Shown here: positions 43,192 to 52,977 of the stretch, in pieces
Layout: each line of letters starts with the position of its first letter
Numbering within the stretch: position 1 is the stretch's first letter
NCBI GenBank assembly: GCA_040403095.1
Contig: JBBALI010000004.1
Location: 62,001-126,000, forward strand
Length of the DNA: 64,000 nt
Direction of reading: 5' to 3'
DNA from: JAQVCM01 sp040403095
GTDB taxonomy: Bacteria > Bacteroidota > Bacteroidia > Flavobacteriales_D > Crocinitomicaceae
Position numbers and translations under genes: made by a program
The notes under the pieces: model-generated
Database searches by the model: none
What the model saw: only the letters and a program-made list of their open reading frames with translations
What the model was told of the DNA's origin: nothing

Positions 43192-46100
43192 ATGTTAAAA
43201 TTCGCTACTTTATTAATAACTTTTATTTTTTATTTGAATGTTTATGCCCAAACTTCTTCAATATTTGGAAGTTCAACTGCCAATGAGTATGCATTTGGGA
43301 TTTGCGCAGATAATAGCGGAAATACCTATTTTGGTGCAACAAGTAACAATGAAGCATGGGTTTTTAAGAGGGATATAAACAATCAAATTTTATGGAGCAA
43401 GAACCTAAATACAGTTACACTAGGATATTCTTCTGACGTTTCTTATATTGACATTATTGGTGACACTATTTTTGGTTGTGGATGGTTGAAAGTTGGAACA
43501 ACCATCAGAGGTAGTTTGGTTTTTAAGTTGAATGCTACAACAGGCATGCCATATTGGATAAAATCGGAACCAGGTAGTAATACTTATTTTTCTAGTATTA
43601 AATATGCAAATGGCAGATATTTTGCTTCGGGTTCTCAAGTGAACAATGCTGCGGGGTATAACGGTAAAGTTGTTGCTTTATCAAGTTCTAACGGCTCAAT
43701 TATTTGGCAAACAGCTGCTTTTGGAGTATCCTTTCCTGGTTTTGGAATCGATTATATTGATGATTTGACCTCAACAACTGAAATGGTTAATGGTAAAATG
43801 TTTATTACTGGAAGATCCTATGTAAACGGATCTAATATAGGTATGAGAACTTTATTGATTGGAATTGATGACTTAGGAAATATTTTTTTAAATAAATATT
43901 TGCAATTTAATACTGCTAATCCAAATTTTTATAGATTTTATGGATTGAATATAAAATATGATGGAATTGACTCTTTAGTAATAGTCCAATACGGTGATGA
44001 CAATTGCTCAACTTGCAATGATAACATTGCAGGCTTAATAAAAACTGATCTAAATGGCAACGTTGCTTGGTGCAATCAATACAATATAGGTGGAATTACA
44101 GCAGAAGTTGGAAGAGGTTTAAATATAACTCCCACAAGTTACGTTTTTTATGGATATGCCAACTTGAATCAGCCAAATTCAAAAATGTTTGCTATTAAAA
44201 CTGATAAAAATGGTGTCTTTCAAGACGCTAAATTGATTAGTCTTGGAACAGGAAATCTTGGTCACATTAGTGGTCCAATCAATACTGGTGGAGCAAGCAA
44301 TTATAAAAATGGGCTTCACTATATCCCTGGTGCTTATTTTACTACAAATACCAATAGTAGAGACATTGCACAGATTGTTCTTGATCAAAATTTGAATGAT
44401 CCTCAGGGTTGTTTGACAATAACACCAGCAACAGTTACGACAACTGCTTTTACTCCTTTTTCAAATAATGTAAATCTTACTAATATTCCAAATACCATTG
44501 CTTTTAATTTAAATCCTATTCCAATTGATTTGGAATACTTATCCCCTTGCAGTGAGGTTGTCACTTTTAGTGAAGTTTCAGGTTGCGGTTCTTCCATTAT
44601 TATGGCCTCAATTCAAAATATTACTAATCCAACTTTTAATTGGTCAAATGGACAAACAGGAAGTTCAATTACCGTGTTTAATAACGATACTTTATTTTTA
44701 TCAGTTATAAATCCTCTTAATTGTTGCGTAATAATTGATACTATCATTCCTAATTTAATTGTTTCAAATTTGAATGTTCAATTACCCAATGATACAACAT
44801 TTTGTTTTGATCAAACTTCCTCTTTTGTTTTAGCAGCAAATGTTATAAATGCCTCGGGAACTTTGACTTTTGAATGGAATAATCAAGTGCAAAATGATTC
44901 TATTGTGGTGAATCAAACAGGTGTTTATTGGGTCAATGTATCCAATGAATGCGAATCAGTAAGTGATACCATTGATATCACCATTAATCAAACCCCAATT
45001 TTAACTACTGTATTATTTGATACAATTTGCAATCAAAATACAACTTCAATAATTTTGACTAGCGATATAATTGCAAATTATTCATGGTTCGCTGGTAATA
45101 ACCAATTTATTTCAGGGGAGACCTTAAATGCTACGAATACAAATAATATTTCCGATTTGCTTTTAAATAATACTAGCTCAAATCAAAATGTTATTTATTC
45201 TGTGACTTCAAGCAATGGAAATTGTTCGTCTGTTCAAGATATTACAGTTACTATAATTCCAACACTTCTTGCTCCAACAATTACCTCCAATGGTCCAACG
45301 AGTATTTGCACAGGTGGGACGGTTCAATTGACTTCTAGTTATCCATTTGATAATGTTTGGAGTACAGGAGACACCACTCAAGTAATAATTGTTTCTGCAG
45401 CAGATTCAATAACATTATTCAATCAGATTAATCAATGTTTTTCACCAAACACAAGTGTTGTTATAACTGAAAACACAGCTTCTCTTCCAACAGCTTCATT
45501 ATCTGGAGGTGGGATTTTTTGCGATAGTGATCCAATTAGTCCTGTAATTGTAAATTTTACTGGAAGTGGTCCTTGGACACTTAATTATGAAGTAAATGGA
45601 ATCACCCAAACTCCAATTATTTCGAGCAATTCTACGCTGACTCTTGGTCAAATTCAAGGTAATTATCAAATTAACTATTTATCTGACTTGAATTGTAGTA
45701 ATTTTTTAGCTGATAGCGCTATTTTAACGATTAATCCAAGCCCAATTATTACGGTTTCTCCAATTTCAATTTGTGTAGGATCAAGTGGTGTATTAACTGC
45801 TGTTCCAAATGTTTTGGGAGGCAATTACTTGTGGTCGCCAAATGGTGAAATTACTTCGACAATTAATGTCTCCCCTCAAATCACTTCAAATTATTCAGTG
45901 GTGTATACTTTGAACAACTGTCCGAGCACATCTGTTTTAGGAAATGTAATTGTGAATCCAATTCCAAATGTTAATTTTATTGCTGACACACTTTCAGGAT
46001 GTATACCACTAACAGTTAATTTCTCAAGTACTTCTTTAAGTGATCCAAACGCATGTTTGTGGACTTTGAATAATGATATTACATTAAATGGTTGCAACCC

Positions 46101-46746
46101 GAGCTATACTTTTACCCAACCTGGTTGTTATGATGTAACATTGACCACTTCAATAAATAGTTGCTCGTCATCCAATACATTAAATAATTACATCTGCGTT
46201 AATGGTTACCCTGAAGCGCTATTTACAGGCAATCCTTTGGTAATTAATCTTGATAATTCTACCGTGAATTTCGAAAATTTATCTGTGGGTGCAAGTTCAT
46301 ATGACTGGGATTTTGGTGATGGAAGTATTTCAAATGAAACTAATCCAAGTCACAATTTTACAATTAATGAGCAAGGATATGTGATTGCATTAACTGCATA
46401 TTCTGAATTTGGCTGTTCCTCAACTGATACATTGATTATTAATTATGAAGAAAGTTTAATATTTTATGTCCCTAACGCTTTTACTCCCGATGGAGACAAT
46501 TTCAATCAGGTTTTTAAACCAGTTTTCACATCAGGATTTGACCCGACAAGCTACAATCTTACAATTTTCGATAGGTGGGGAGAAATTTTATTTGAATCAA
46601 ATGATGTCAGTGTAGGCTGGGATGGATCTTATATCCAAACACCCAATCTTGTTCAAGATGGAATTTATGTTTGGAAAATATCCTTTAAACTAAAGAAAAA
46701 TGATGAACGAAAGGTTTATACAGGTCACGTGAATGTTTTAAAATAA
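43192..46746 (+). CDS. Large secreted PKD-domain protein with type B (gliding-associated) T9SS sorting domain
   Basis: A 1184-residue protein with a short signal peptide (MLKFATLLITFIFYLNVYAQ). Residues about 25-430 look like a propeller-type domain with repeated [A/V]-x-[D/G]-x-x-G-N-x-x motifs (GICADNSGNTYFGATSN, GLIKTDLNGNVAW, AIKTDKNGVFQDA). Then come several Ig-like/PKD modules with paired cysteines (FNWSNGQTGSSITV, YDWDFGDGSISNETNPSHNF). The C-terminus is the type B domain: FYVPNAFTPDGDNFNQ, LTIFDRWGEILFESND, VYTGHVNVLK. It should be exported by T9SS and is likely a surface adhesin-like protein. It converges on the CotH-kinase gene with 3 nt between stops. Confidence 0.9.
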   Translation: MLKFATLLITFIFYLNVYAQTSSIFGSSTANEYAFGICADNSGNTYFGATSNNEAWVFKRDINNQILWSKNLNTVTLGYSSDVSYIDIIGDTIFGCGWLKVGTTIRGSLVFKLNATTGMPYWIKSEPGSNTYFSSIKYANGRYFASGSQVNNAAGYNGKVVALSSSNGSIIWQTAAFGVSFPGFGIDYIDDLTSTTEMVNGKMFITGRSYVNGSNIGMRTLLIGIDDLGNIFLNKYLQFNTANPNFYRFYGLNIKYDGIDSLVIVQYGDDNCSTCNDNIAGLIKTDLNGNVAWCNQYNIGGITAEVGRGLNITPTSYVFYGYANLNQPNSKMFAIKTDKNGVFQDAKLISLGTGNLGHISGPINTGGASNYKNGLHYIPGAYFTTNTNSRDIAQIVLDQNLNDPQGCLTITPATVTTTAFTPFSNNVNLTNIPNTIAFNLNPIPIDLEYLSPCSEVVTFSEVSGCGSSIIMASIQNITNPTFNWSNGQTGSSITVFNNDTLFLSVINPLNCCVIIDTIIPNLIVSNLNVQLPNDTTFCFDQTSSFVLAANVINASGTLTFEWNNQVQNDSIVVNQTGVYWVNVSNECESVSDTIDITINQTPILTTVLFDTICNQNTTSIILTSDIIANYSWFAGNNQFISGETLNATNTNNISDLLLNNTSSNQNVIYSVTSSNGNCSSVQDITVTIIPTLLAPTITSNGPTSICTGGTVQLTSSYPFDNVWSTGDTTQVIIVSAADSITLFNQINQCFSPNTSVVITENTASLPTASLSGGGIFCDSDPISPVIVNFTGSGPWTLNYEVNGITQTPIISSNSTLTLGQIQGNYQINYLSDLNCSNFLADSAILTINPSPIITVSPISICVGSSGVLTAVPNVLGGNYLWSPNGEITSTINVSPQITSNYSVVYTLNNCPSTSVLGNVIVNPIPNVNFIADTLSGCIPLTVNFSSTSLSDPNACLWTLNNDITLNGCNPSYTFTQPGCYDVTLTTSINSCSSSNTLNNYICVNGYPEALFTGNPLVINLDNSTVNFENLSVGASSYDWDFGDGSISNETNPSHNFTINEQGYVIALTAYSEFGCSSTDTLIINYEESLIFYVPNAFTPDGDNFNQVFKPVFTSGFDPTSYNLTIFDRWGEILFESNDVSVGWDGSYIQTPNLVQDGIYVWKISFKLKKNDERKVYTGHVNVLK

Positions 46747-46749
46747 TTA

Positions 46750-48825
46750 TTATTGTTTAACTAATTTCTGTAATTTACTTTTTTGATTATTGATTTCAAT
46801 GGAAACAAAATATACACCTTTCGTTAATTCGGTTTGCAAGTCAATGGCCAATTTTCCGTCTGAAACGGAATTTTCTGTTACAAAAATTTCCTCCCCAATA
46901 GGATTAAAGATCCGAACTTTAGTTAATCCTTTTAACTTTTCATTAAATTGAATTGTAAACTGATTTTGAAATGGATTAGGAAATATAGTAAAATCTAAAT
47001 TTTTATTTAATTCATTGATATTTGCAGATCCACAAGCTGTTAAGTTTCCAGGAATATTGGCGTCTAACCATTCAAATCTTTGCTTAATCCACCATTTTAG
47101 CGTATCAACTTCTTCTTTGTAAGAATTTCCTATGTAATAATTTGGCCAAACGTAGGTTCCAATAATCGGCCATTGAATGTAATTTCTGAGCTGGCTTTCA
47201 TTTAATCTAAAAGCCATTGAATCAAGATGATGATTGATGACTATGGTGTCAAATACAATTGGTTTCAAGTTTTCCCATCTGCATCTTAAATTATTCTGAA
47301 ACAACGTATCTTCTATCATTCTGTTCCACCAAAACGGAACTTGCCAGCTGTCACCTCCACAAATTGTATTGAAGTCGAAAGAAAATCCTGTTGGATCCCA
47401 AGCTTGACAATAAGTTGCATTTCCGTATGCCAAATCATAATCCCAAACTGGCCCCATTTTGAGTTTTCCGCCTTTTGAAGTCTTGTCTTTGGAGAAGAAA
47501 GTACTAATTCTATATCCGTCCACATTTTTATTCATCTCTGAAATCAATAGATAATCAATGAATGATTCTTCATCAGCAAAATGTCTATAGCCATTTAATG
47601 TGTCCAAAAAATCTATTGTTGCTAAGGCTATTTCAAAACTATCAACATAATTTTTGATGTAGTTAAATTGTTGTGGTACAATCACATCACTGCTTGGATA
47701 ATCAATCATAATCGTTGGAGCAATTCCACCTGGATTATTAGCAGGAGGGAAGTTCGATTGCCATTCACTTGATGATGAACCAGTTGATTTATCAATTTTT
47801 AATATATATCCTCCTGTTAAATTATCGCCCAAAATTTCAGTAGGTTCTAGTTTTGCAATATCTAAACGGTTATTACCTCTTTTGATTTTTTCACACAAAT
47901 AATAAACGCCCCAATATTCTCCGTTTAAAATCAATTCAACATTTTCGCCTCTCGGTGCATAATATCCCATCTTTTCCCATGTTCTGAAAGTGAAACTATT
48001 TCTCATCAAAGATTTATCACTGAATGCAACACCCAAAATCCAATCATTATCTTTTGGCATATTGAGTAGGGAGGAATCAATAGAATTGTTATTCAAGTCC
48101 CATAATTCAATGCCAAATGGCTTTTTGGGAAACATTTGCGACGAGGAACCTCTGTATTCAATACCAATCTTTCCATTGTAATTGTTTTTCGGATCTGTTA
48201 TATAATTTCTAGTCCCTTCACCATTAAAAATAATGCCCATATCCGCAGATATCTTAGGTTCATCTTGAATACTTTGTCCATTGGTATTGATGGTAACAAT
48301 AGGCAAGTTAGAACTAGTAAACACAAAATAACTCGCAGGATTATTTCCAAATGTTATACTCCAATTTAGCAAATCGCCAAAATCACCAGCTGCAACATCA
48401 TTAATCTTTAAAGTCCAAGTACCATTTCCTGATTGTTGGTTATTAAATAATCCAATCTGACCACTTGGTCGAAAAGTACCTGTAAATGGGGCAAAGCCCT
48501 CCGAAATTGCTTGACTGGCATCAACATTTAAGCATGTATTTTCAAGATTATCATCACCTCCTCCAATTCCTGAAAAAAGCAAAATAGAAAGTCCTGAAGG
48601 TGAAATTAGTCGAACTTCTAAATCAGCTAAATAGGTATGTGTCAAATTCAAACAAATGGTTTCAAAACCAAAATTATTGGTGTCAAGGATATTTGTTAAC
48701 CCGTTGACATTGAGTGTATAATTTGACTGTGAATTATCAGTAATGGGTCCTGTATTTCCTGAAAATGTTTGAGCTATTGATGCGGACAAAGTAAAAATAA
48801 ATCCAGTTAATATTTTGAATTTCAT
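46750..48825 (-). CDS. Secreted CotH kinase family protein with P domain and T9SS type A sorting domain
   Basis: A 691-residue protein. After the signal peptide (ILTGFIFTLSASIAQ) there is a proprotein-convertase P-like jelly roll (residues about 35-160: LADLEVRLISPSGLSILLFSG, NGTWTLKINDVAAGDFG). Next is a CotH kinase domain (about 215-590) with IEYRGSSSQMFPKKPFGIEL, NGEYWGVYYLCEKIKRGN, GGYILKIDK and the metal-binding MGPVWDYDLAYGN. The tail is a type A sorting domain (FTIFPNPFQNQF...LQKLVKQ). CotH proteins of Bacillus are atypical kinases that phosphorylate secreted coat proteins, so a surface-protein kinase role is plausible. It starts 10 nt after corA. Confidence 0.88.
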   Translation of the reverse strand: MKFKILTGFIFTLSASIAQTFSGNTGPITDNSQSNYTLNVNGLTNILDTNNFGFETICLNLTHTYLADLEVRLISPSGLSILLFSGIGGGDDNLENTCLNVDASQAISEGFAPFTGTFRPSGQIGLFNNQQSGNGTWTLKINDVAAGDFGDLLNWSITFGNNPASYFVFTSSNLPIVTINTNGQSIQDEPKISADMGIIFNGEGTRNYITDPKNNYNGKIGIEYRGSSSQMFPKKPFGIELWDLNNNSIDSSLLNMPKDNDWILGVAFSDKSLMRNSFTFRTWEKMGYYAPRGENVELILNGEYWGVYYLCEKIKRGNNRLDIAKLEPTEILGDNLTGGYILKIDKSTGSSSSEWQSNFPPANNPGGIAPTIMIDYPSSDVIVPQQFNYIKNYVDSFEIALATIDFLDTLNGYRHFADEESFIDYLLISEMNKNVDGYRISTFFSKDKTSKGGKLKMGPVWDYDLAYGNATYCQAWDPTGFSFDFNTICGGDSWQVPFWWNRMIEDTLFQNNLRCRWENLKPIVFDTIVINHHLDSMAFRLNESQLRNYIQWPIIGTYVWPNYYIGNSYKEEVDTLKWWIKQRFEWLDANIPGNLTACGSANINELNKNLDFTIFPNPFQNQFTIQFNEKLKGLTKVRIFNPIGEEIFVTENSVSDGKLAIDLQTELTKGVYFVSIEINNQKSKLQKLVKQ

Positions 48826-48835
48826 TGTTTTAAGA

Positions 48836-49870
48836 TTATAATTTGTTTGTAAGATTTGGTCTCTTTAACCAGCCCACTTTTCTGAAATAGAACAATAATG
48901 TACTTGCAATCAGCAACATAATTCCCCAAGTGATATAATAGCCATATTTCATTTTTAGCTCTGGCATAAATTTAAAGTTCATACCGTAAACGCCAACTAA
49001 AAAAGTAAGTGGAATAAAAATTGAGCTGACAATTGTCAACAAACGCATAATTTCGTTCATTCTTTGTCCTTGTACAGCATAATACAAATTAGCCATCCCA
49101 TCTAAAATTTGTTTGTTCGCATCAATTTCATCCAAGATAGTTAAACAATTGTCTTTCAGTTCAACAAAGAAGTAATGATTCTCTTTTTTTAGAAAAGGGC
49201 TATGCATTTTTTCTAATTGAGAAGTAATTTCGCGCATTGGAAAAACAATTTTACGCAATTCTATTAATTTTCTTTTTTGGACTTCAATTTTCTTCAAAGT
49301 ATCACTGTGCGGATGTCTAATTATTTTTGATTCAAGACTTTCAATTGAATCAACAATGTCATCTAAAGCTTCGAAATAATTATCAATAATTGCTTCCAGT
49401 AATCTAAAAAGAAGAAAATCTGTTCCTTTCAATCTGATTTTCCCTCTTTTCTTTTCAATTCGATCTCTGACGTCTGTGAAATGATCTGAACTTTTCTCCT
49501 GAAAGGAAATCAAATATTTAGCACCGACAATAAAAGAAATGTTTTCTTGCTCAAATTCGGTGGAATTTTCTTTGGGTAAGGCAGATTTAATTTTGAAGAA
49601 AAGATAATTGTTGTATTCTTCGAGTTTTGGTCGTTTAAATTCCTTGTAGATATCTTCAAAAGTCAAAGATTCAACCTCAAGTTTTTTACAAAGTTTTTCT
49701 ATTTGTTCTTTTTCATCAATTGAATGAAAATTTAACCAATGTGTTTTATTGTTTTGCTTCTGTTGATCTGCAAAATACTCGGCGTAAAAATCTGTTGTGT
49801 TTTTTGTCAGAATGTATGATTCTGAATCATAGTCGTATAACTGACAGTTTATTTTTTGATTTTCTTGCAT
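48836..49870 (-). CDS. corA: CorA family magnesium/cobalt transporter
   Basis: A 344-residue CorA channel. The cytoplasmic N-terminal domain contains LEVESLTFEDIYKEFKRPKLEEYNNYLFF, followed by a long stalk helix (ESLESKIIRHPHSDTLKK). Two C-terminal membrane helices follow: SSIFIPLTFLVGVYGMNF with the diagnostic GMN, then WGIMLLIASTLLFYF. It moves Mg2+ or Co2+ inward as a pentamer. The length and basic end (GWLKRPNLTNKL) are normal. The CotH gene follows 10 nt downstream, but a functional link is unlikely. Confidence 0.95.
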   Translation of the reverse strand: MQENQKINCQLYDYDSESYILTKNTTDFYAEYFADQQKQNNKTHWLNFHSIDEKEQIEKLCKKLEVESLTFEDIYKEFKRPKLEEYNNYLFFKIKSALPKENSTEFEQENISFIVGAKYLISFQEKSSDHFTDVRDRIEKKRGKIRLKGTDFLLFRLLEAIIDNYFEALDDIVDSIESLESKIIRHPHSDTLKKIEVQKRKLIELRKIVFPMREITSQLEKMHSPFLKKENHYFFVELKDNCLTILDEIDANKQILDGMANLYYAVQGQRMNEIMRLLTIVSSIFIPLTFLVGVYGMNFKFMPELKMKYGYYITWGIMLLIASTLLFYFRKVGWLKRPNLTNKL

Positions 49871-49937
49871 TCAATGAAGTTTAGCATAAATTTAGAAAAT
49901 TTATGTCAAAACTGCATTAAAAATGAGTTTTCTGGAA

Positions 49938-50321
49938 TTAAGAAAACTTGGATTCAGTCTTTATTTTTGAAATTTTATAAGCCCAAAAGATAAGTGCAAA
50001 TTGAATTGGAATTCTGATAATTGCCAACCATAAAAAACTATTTCCACTGTCATAGAAATCCATAACCATCGGAAAGTGAACTAGGAATAAAAACAAAAAC
50101 AACATCAAAATAATGGAAATTGAAGTGATTTTTCTTGTCTCTTTAAAAAGTAGAAAAACAGCTAAAATGATTTCAGCAAGTCCACTAACGGCAACAATAA
50201 ATTCTTTCTCTGTGATAAAAGAAGGAACTATTTCAACATAAAATAATGGATTAATGAAATGATATATTCCAGCAAGGAAATAAAAAACACTCATTGAGAT
50301 AATTACAATTTTTTTTGACAT
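49938..50321 (-). CDS. DoxX-like four-helix membrane protein
   Basis: A 127-residue protein with four membrane helices (IIISMSVFYFLAGIYHFINP, VAVSGLAEIILAVFLLF, ISIILMLFLFLFLVHF, LWLAIIRIPIQFALIFWAY), matching the DoxX/DoxX-like family in length and topology. GLAEIILA and the basic end are family-like. DoxX members are poorly understood, with proposed links to quinone reduction or redox stress. It lies 100 nt downstream of the small HAD gene on the same strand. Confidence 0.75.
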   Translation of the reverse strand: MSKKIVIISMSVFYFLAGIYHFINPLFYVEIVPSFITEKEFIVAVSGLAEIILAVFLLFKETRKITSISIILMLFLFLFLVHFPMVMDFYDSGNSFLWLAIIRIPIQFALIFWAYKISKIKTESKFS

Positions 50322-50421
50322 TTGAGAAACATGTTAAAACACACCTCAAATTTAAACTAATATTGTAATTCACAGCAAATAGTTTGCATTATTAAAGTAT
50401 TACTATAGAATTAATTGAGAT

Positions 50422-50823
50422 TTAAAATCTAAAAAAACCTTTTTTCTTTGCTTTTAATTCAGGTGCGTCCTTGGATGAAAGTAGTTGGTAAATTTTACCC
50501 CAACCTAGGAATCCACCAATATTTCTATCGTCGATAAAGATATCAGCATTTAATTTCCTTCTTGTATTAGGCGTAAAATCTTCTTCAGGGAAGCTTTTGT
50601 TGACAGCATAAAAAACAATTCCTTTCTTTTCGCAAAATTCAACCGCTTCATCCAACTCTTGACCATGTCTGTATGTCCAAAGTATCAATCTGTGTCCATC
50701 TTTTTGTAATAATTCCAATGTTTCAAAAGCAAACATCAGGGGTTTACCAATACCAGGATATTTATCTTCTACAATCGTGCCATCAAAGTCTACAGCGATG
50801 GTTTTGGTATTTTGAGGAATCAT
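50422..50823 (-). CDS. Small HAD-family hydrolase (BT0820-like)
   Basis: A 133-residue protein of the minimal HAD type seen in Bacteroidota (BT0820-like). Motif I is VDFDGTIVED, motif II lies in LILWTYRHGQELD, and motif III/IV is IFIDDRNIGGFLGWGK. The FDGT nucleophile is intact, so hydrolysis of phosphate esters is likely; the substrate is unknown. There is no cap domain. A TAATTTTG promoter-like element lies at 50844-50851 on the minus strand. Confidence 0.85.
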   Translation of the reverse strand: MIPQNTKTIAVDFDGTIVEDKYPGIGKPLMFAFETLELLQKDGHRLILWTYRHGQELDEAVEFCEKKGIVFYAVNKSFPEEDFTPNTRRKLNADIFIDDRNIGGFLGWGKIYQLLSSKDAPELKAKKKGFFRF

Positions 50824-50843
50824 AGATTTTCGATTTTTGAATG

Positions 50844-50851
50844 CAAAATTA
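50844..50851 (-). promoter_or_regulatory. -7 element (TAATTTTG) of the small HAD gene
   Basis: Minus-strand TAATTTTG matches TAnnTTTG and lies 20 bases before the ATG at 50823. Confidence 0.45.
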
Positions 50852-51018
50852 ATAAAAACTTAAAGTATAAAATAAATTCAAAGTTAAAATAGTCATAAAT
50901 TACCAATTTTTAATGCCTTGAAATCAGAAAAACAGTGGTTTTAGTTTAATATTCTGGAATCTCAAAGCTTTCAAGCAGAATATTTTAATCGTTTTTTAAT
51001 TTGAAATAAATAATTCAC

Positions 51019-51026
51019 TACCTTTG
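51019..51026 (+). promoter_or_regulatory. -7 element (TACCTTTG) of rpsA
   Basis: An exact TAnnTTTG match, with a TTTG at 51000-51003 (15-nt gap, shorter than usual). Transcription would begin near 51032, giving a leader of about 95 nt. Confidence 0.65.
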
Positions 51027-51042
51027 CACCCTGATTTAAGAG

Positions 51043-51101
51043 AACTGTCAATTCCAGTTTGGACAGTTTTATTTTTAACTTCTTTCGAAAGTACTGGAAT
51101 T
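51043..51101 (+). promoter_or_regulatory. Structured rpsA leader: hairpin with loop complementary to a downstream segment
   Basis: A 7-bp stem AACTGTC/GACAGTT (51043-51049 with 51062-51068) encloses a 12-nt loop. Nine loop bases (51050-51058, AATTCCAGT) are exactly complementary to 51093-51101 (ACTGGAATT), allowing a pseudoknot or a competing helix. The palindrome CTTTCGAAAG (51082-51091) lies between. S1 is known in E. coli to repress its own translation through leader structure. Confidence 0.6.
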
Positions 51102-51128
51102 CTTCGAAATACAATTTAAAAACGCCAA

Positions 51129-52955
51129 ATGGCTGAAACAAAAATTACAGGGCAGGGAACTGCCGATTTTGATTGGGATGCACTCGCAATGGACGGGTAC
51201 AACAAAATTCAAAGAGCAGAACTTGCTGACAAATACGAAGCAACTTTGTCTTCTATTAACGAGAAAGAAGTTATTGAAGGTACTGTTGTTGTATTGACAA
51301 AAAGAGAAGCGGTTATTAACGTTGGATACAAATCTGAAGGAGTTGTTCCAGTAAGTGAATTCCGTTACAATCCAGATTTGAAAGTTGGAGACAAGGTTGA
51401 CGTTTACGTTGAGTGTCAAGAAGACAAAACTGGTCAATTAGTTATTTCTCACCGTACTGCACGTATGCACAAAGCATGGATTCGTGTGAATGATGTATTG
51501 CGTACAGGTGAAGTGATTACAGGTTATGTGAAATGCAGAACTAAAGGTGGTTTGATTGTTGATGTTTTCGGTATCGAAGCATTCTTACCAGGTTCTCAAA
51601 TCGATGTTAAACCAATTCGTGATTACGATATTTACGTTGGTAAAAACATGGAATTCAAAGTGGTTAAAATCAACCAAGAATTCCGTAACGTTGTTGTTTC
51701 TCACAAAGCGCTTATTGAAGCTGAGTTGGAAGAACAGAAAAAACAAATTATTTCAGGTCTTGAAAAAGGTCAAGTATTGGAAGGAACTGTTAAAAACATC
51801 ACATCTTACGGTGTATTCATCGATCTAGGTGGTGTTGACGGTTTGATACACATTACAGATCTTTCTTGGGGTCGTGTAAATCATCCAGAAGAAATCGTTG
51901 AGTTGGATCAAAAATTGAATGTTGTAATTCTTGATTTTGATGACGATAAAAAACGTATCGCTCTTGGTTTAAAACAATTACAAGCTCATCCATGGGATGC
52001 TTTGAACACAGACTTAAATGTTGGTGACAAAGTTTCTGGAAAAGTTGTTGTAATGGCTGATTATGGTGCTTTCGTTGAAATCGCTGCAGGAGTTGAAGGT
52101 TTGATTCACGTTTCAGAAATGAGCTGGTCACAACATTTACGTTCTGCTCAAGATTTCATGACCGTTGGTGATACTGTTGAAGCGGTTATCTTAACCTTGG
52201 ATAGAGAAGAAAGAAAAATGTCTTTAGGTATCAAACAATTGATGCCAGATCCATGGGAAGCTATCGAAGCTAAATATGCAGTTGCAACGCGTCACAACGC
52301 GAAAGTTCGTAACTTCACAAACTTCGGTGTTTTCGTTGAATTGGAAGAAGGTGTTGACGGATTAATCCACATTTCTGACCTTTCTTGGCAGAAAAAAATC
52401 AAGCACCCATCAGAATTCTGCAAAGTAGGAGACGAAATGGAAGTGGTTGTCTTGGAGATAGATCGTGAAAACCGTCGTATTTCTTTAGGTCACAAACAAT
52501 TGGAGGAGAATCCATGGGAAGTTTTTGAAACTATCTTCGGAGAAGGTTCAGTGCACCAAGGTACAATCATCGAAACAAAAGATAAAGCAGGAATTGTTGC
52601 ACTTCCTTATGGTGTTGAAGGTATTTGTCCTTCTAAACATTTGAAAAAGGAGGACGGAACAAATGCGAAAGTTGAAGAAACTTTAGATTTCAAAGTAATT
52701 GAATTCAATAAAGATTCTAAGAAGATCGTTGTTTCTCATACACGTACTTTTGAAGAAGGTGAAGATCGACCAACTGCATCTTCTACTGCAGCAGGGAAAG
52801 CAGGTGGTGCTAAGAAAGGTGGAAACGCTGGAACTGGAAGTGCTACTTCTCAAGCTGTAAAAGCAATCAACTCAAGCTCTGAGAAATCTACTTTGGGTGA
52901 TTTGGATGCTTTATCTGCATTGAAAAAAACAATGGAAGAAGGAGAAGGAAAATAA
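51129..52955 (+). CDS. rpsA: 30S ribosomal protein S1
   Basis: A 608-residue protein with six S1 (OB-fold) repeats, visible as EVIEGTVVVLTKREAVIN (about 50), GEVITGYVKCRTKGGLIV, GQVLEGTVKNITSYGVFI, DKVSGKVVVMADYGAFVE, AKVRNFTNFGVFVELEEG and GSVHQGTIIETKDKAGIV. Repeats 3-5 carry the canonical DGLIHISDLSW-type ending. The last 55 residues are a Gly/Ala/Ser/Lys-rich tail (GKAGGAKKGGNAGTGSATS), common in Bacteroidota S1. It binds mRNA and helps initiation on AT-rich leaders without Shine-Dalgarno sites. It is monocistronic, with a structured leader and its own terminator. Confidence 0.96.
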   Translation: MAETKITGQGTADFDWDALAMDGYNKIQRAELADKYEATLSSINEKEVIEGTVVVLTKREAVINVGYKSEGVVPVSEFRYNPDLKVGDKVDVYVECQEDKTGQLVISHRTARMHKAWIRVNDVLRTGEVITGYVKCRTKGGLIVDVFGIEAFLPGSQIDVKPIRDYDIYVGKNMEFKVVKINQEFRNVVVSHKALIEAELEEQKKQIISGLEKGQVLEGTVKNITSYGVFIDLGGVDGLIHITDLSWGRVNHPEEIVELDQKLNVVILDFDDDKKRIALGLKQLQAHPWDALNTDLNVGDKVSGKVVVMADYGAFVEIAAGVEGLIHVSEMSWSQHLRSAQDFMTVGDTVEAVILTLDREERKMSLGIKQLMPDPWEAIEAKYAVATRHNAKVRNFTNFGVFVELEEGVDGLIHISDLSWQKKIKHPSEFCKVGDEMEVVVLEIDRENRRISLGHKQLEENPWEVFETIFGEGSVHQGTIIETKDKAGIVALPYGVEGICPSKHLKKEDGTNAKVEETLDFKVIEFNKDSKKIVVSHTRTFEEGEDRPTASSTAAGKAGGAKKGGNAGTGSATSQAVKAINSSSEKSTLGDLDALSALKKTMEEGEGK

Positions 52956-52977
52956 TTTTCAATCTTTTTAAAAATAC

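Larger units (their letters stand above)
50824..51128. other. Divergent intergenic region of about 300 bp holding two promoters and the rpsA leader
   Basis: The gap separates the minus-strand HAD gene from plus-strand rpsA. It contains a minus-strand -7 element (50844-50851), the rpsA -7 element (51019-51026) and the structured rpsA leader (51043-51101). No ORF or RNA gene is visible between 50852 and 50995. Confidence 0.7.

Noticed and set aside
51075..51437. Minus-strand ORF of 120 codons across the rpsA start
   Set aside because: It overlaps the rpsA leader and first S1 repeats; the protein is Asn/Phe-rich as expected of an antisense frame.
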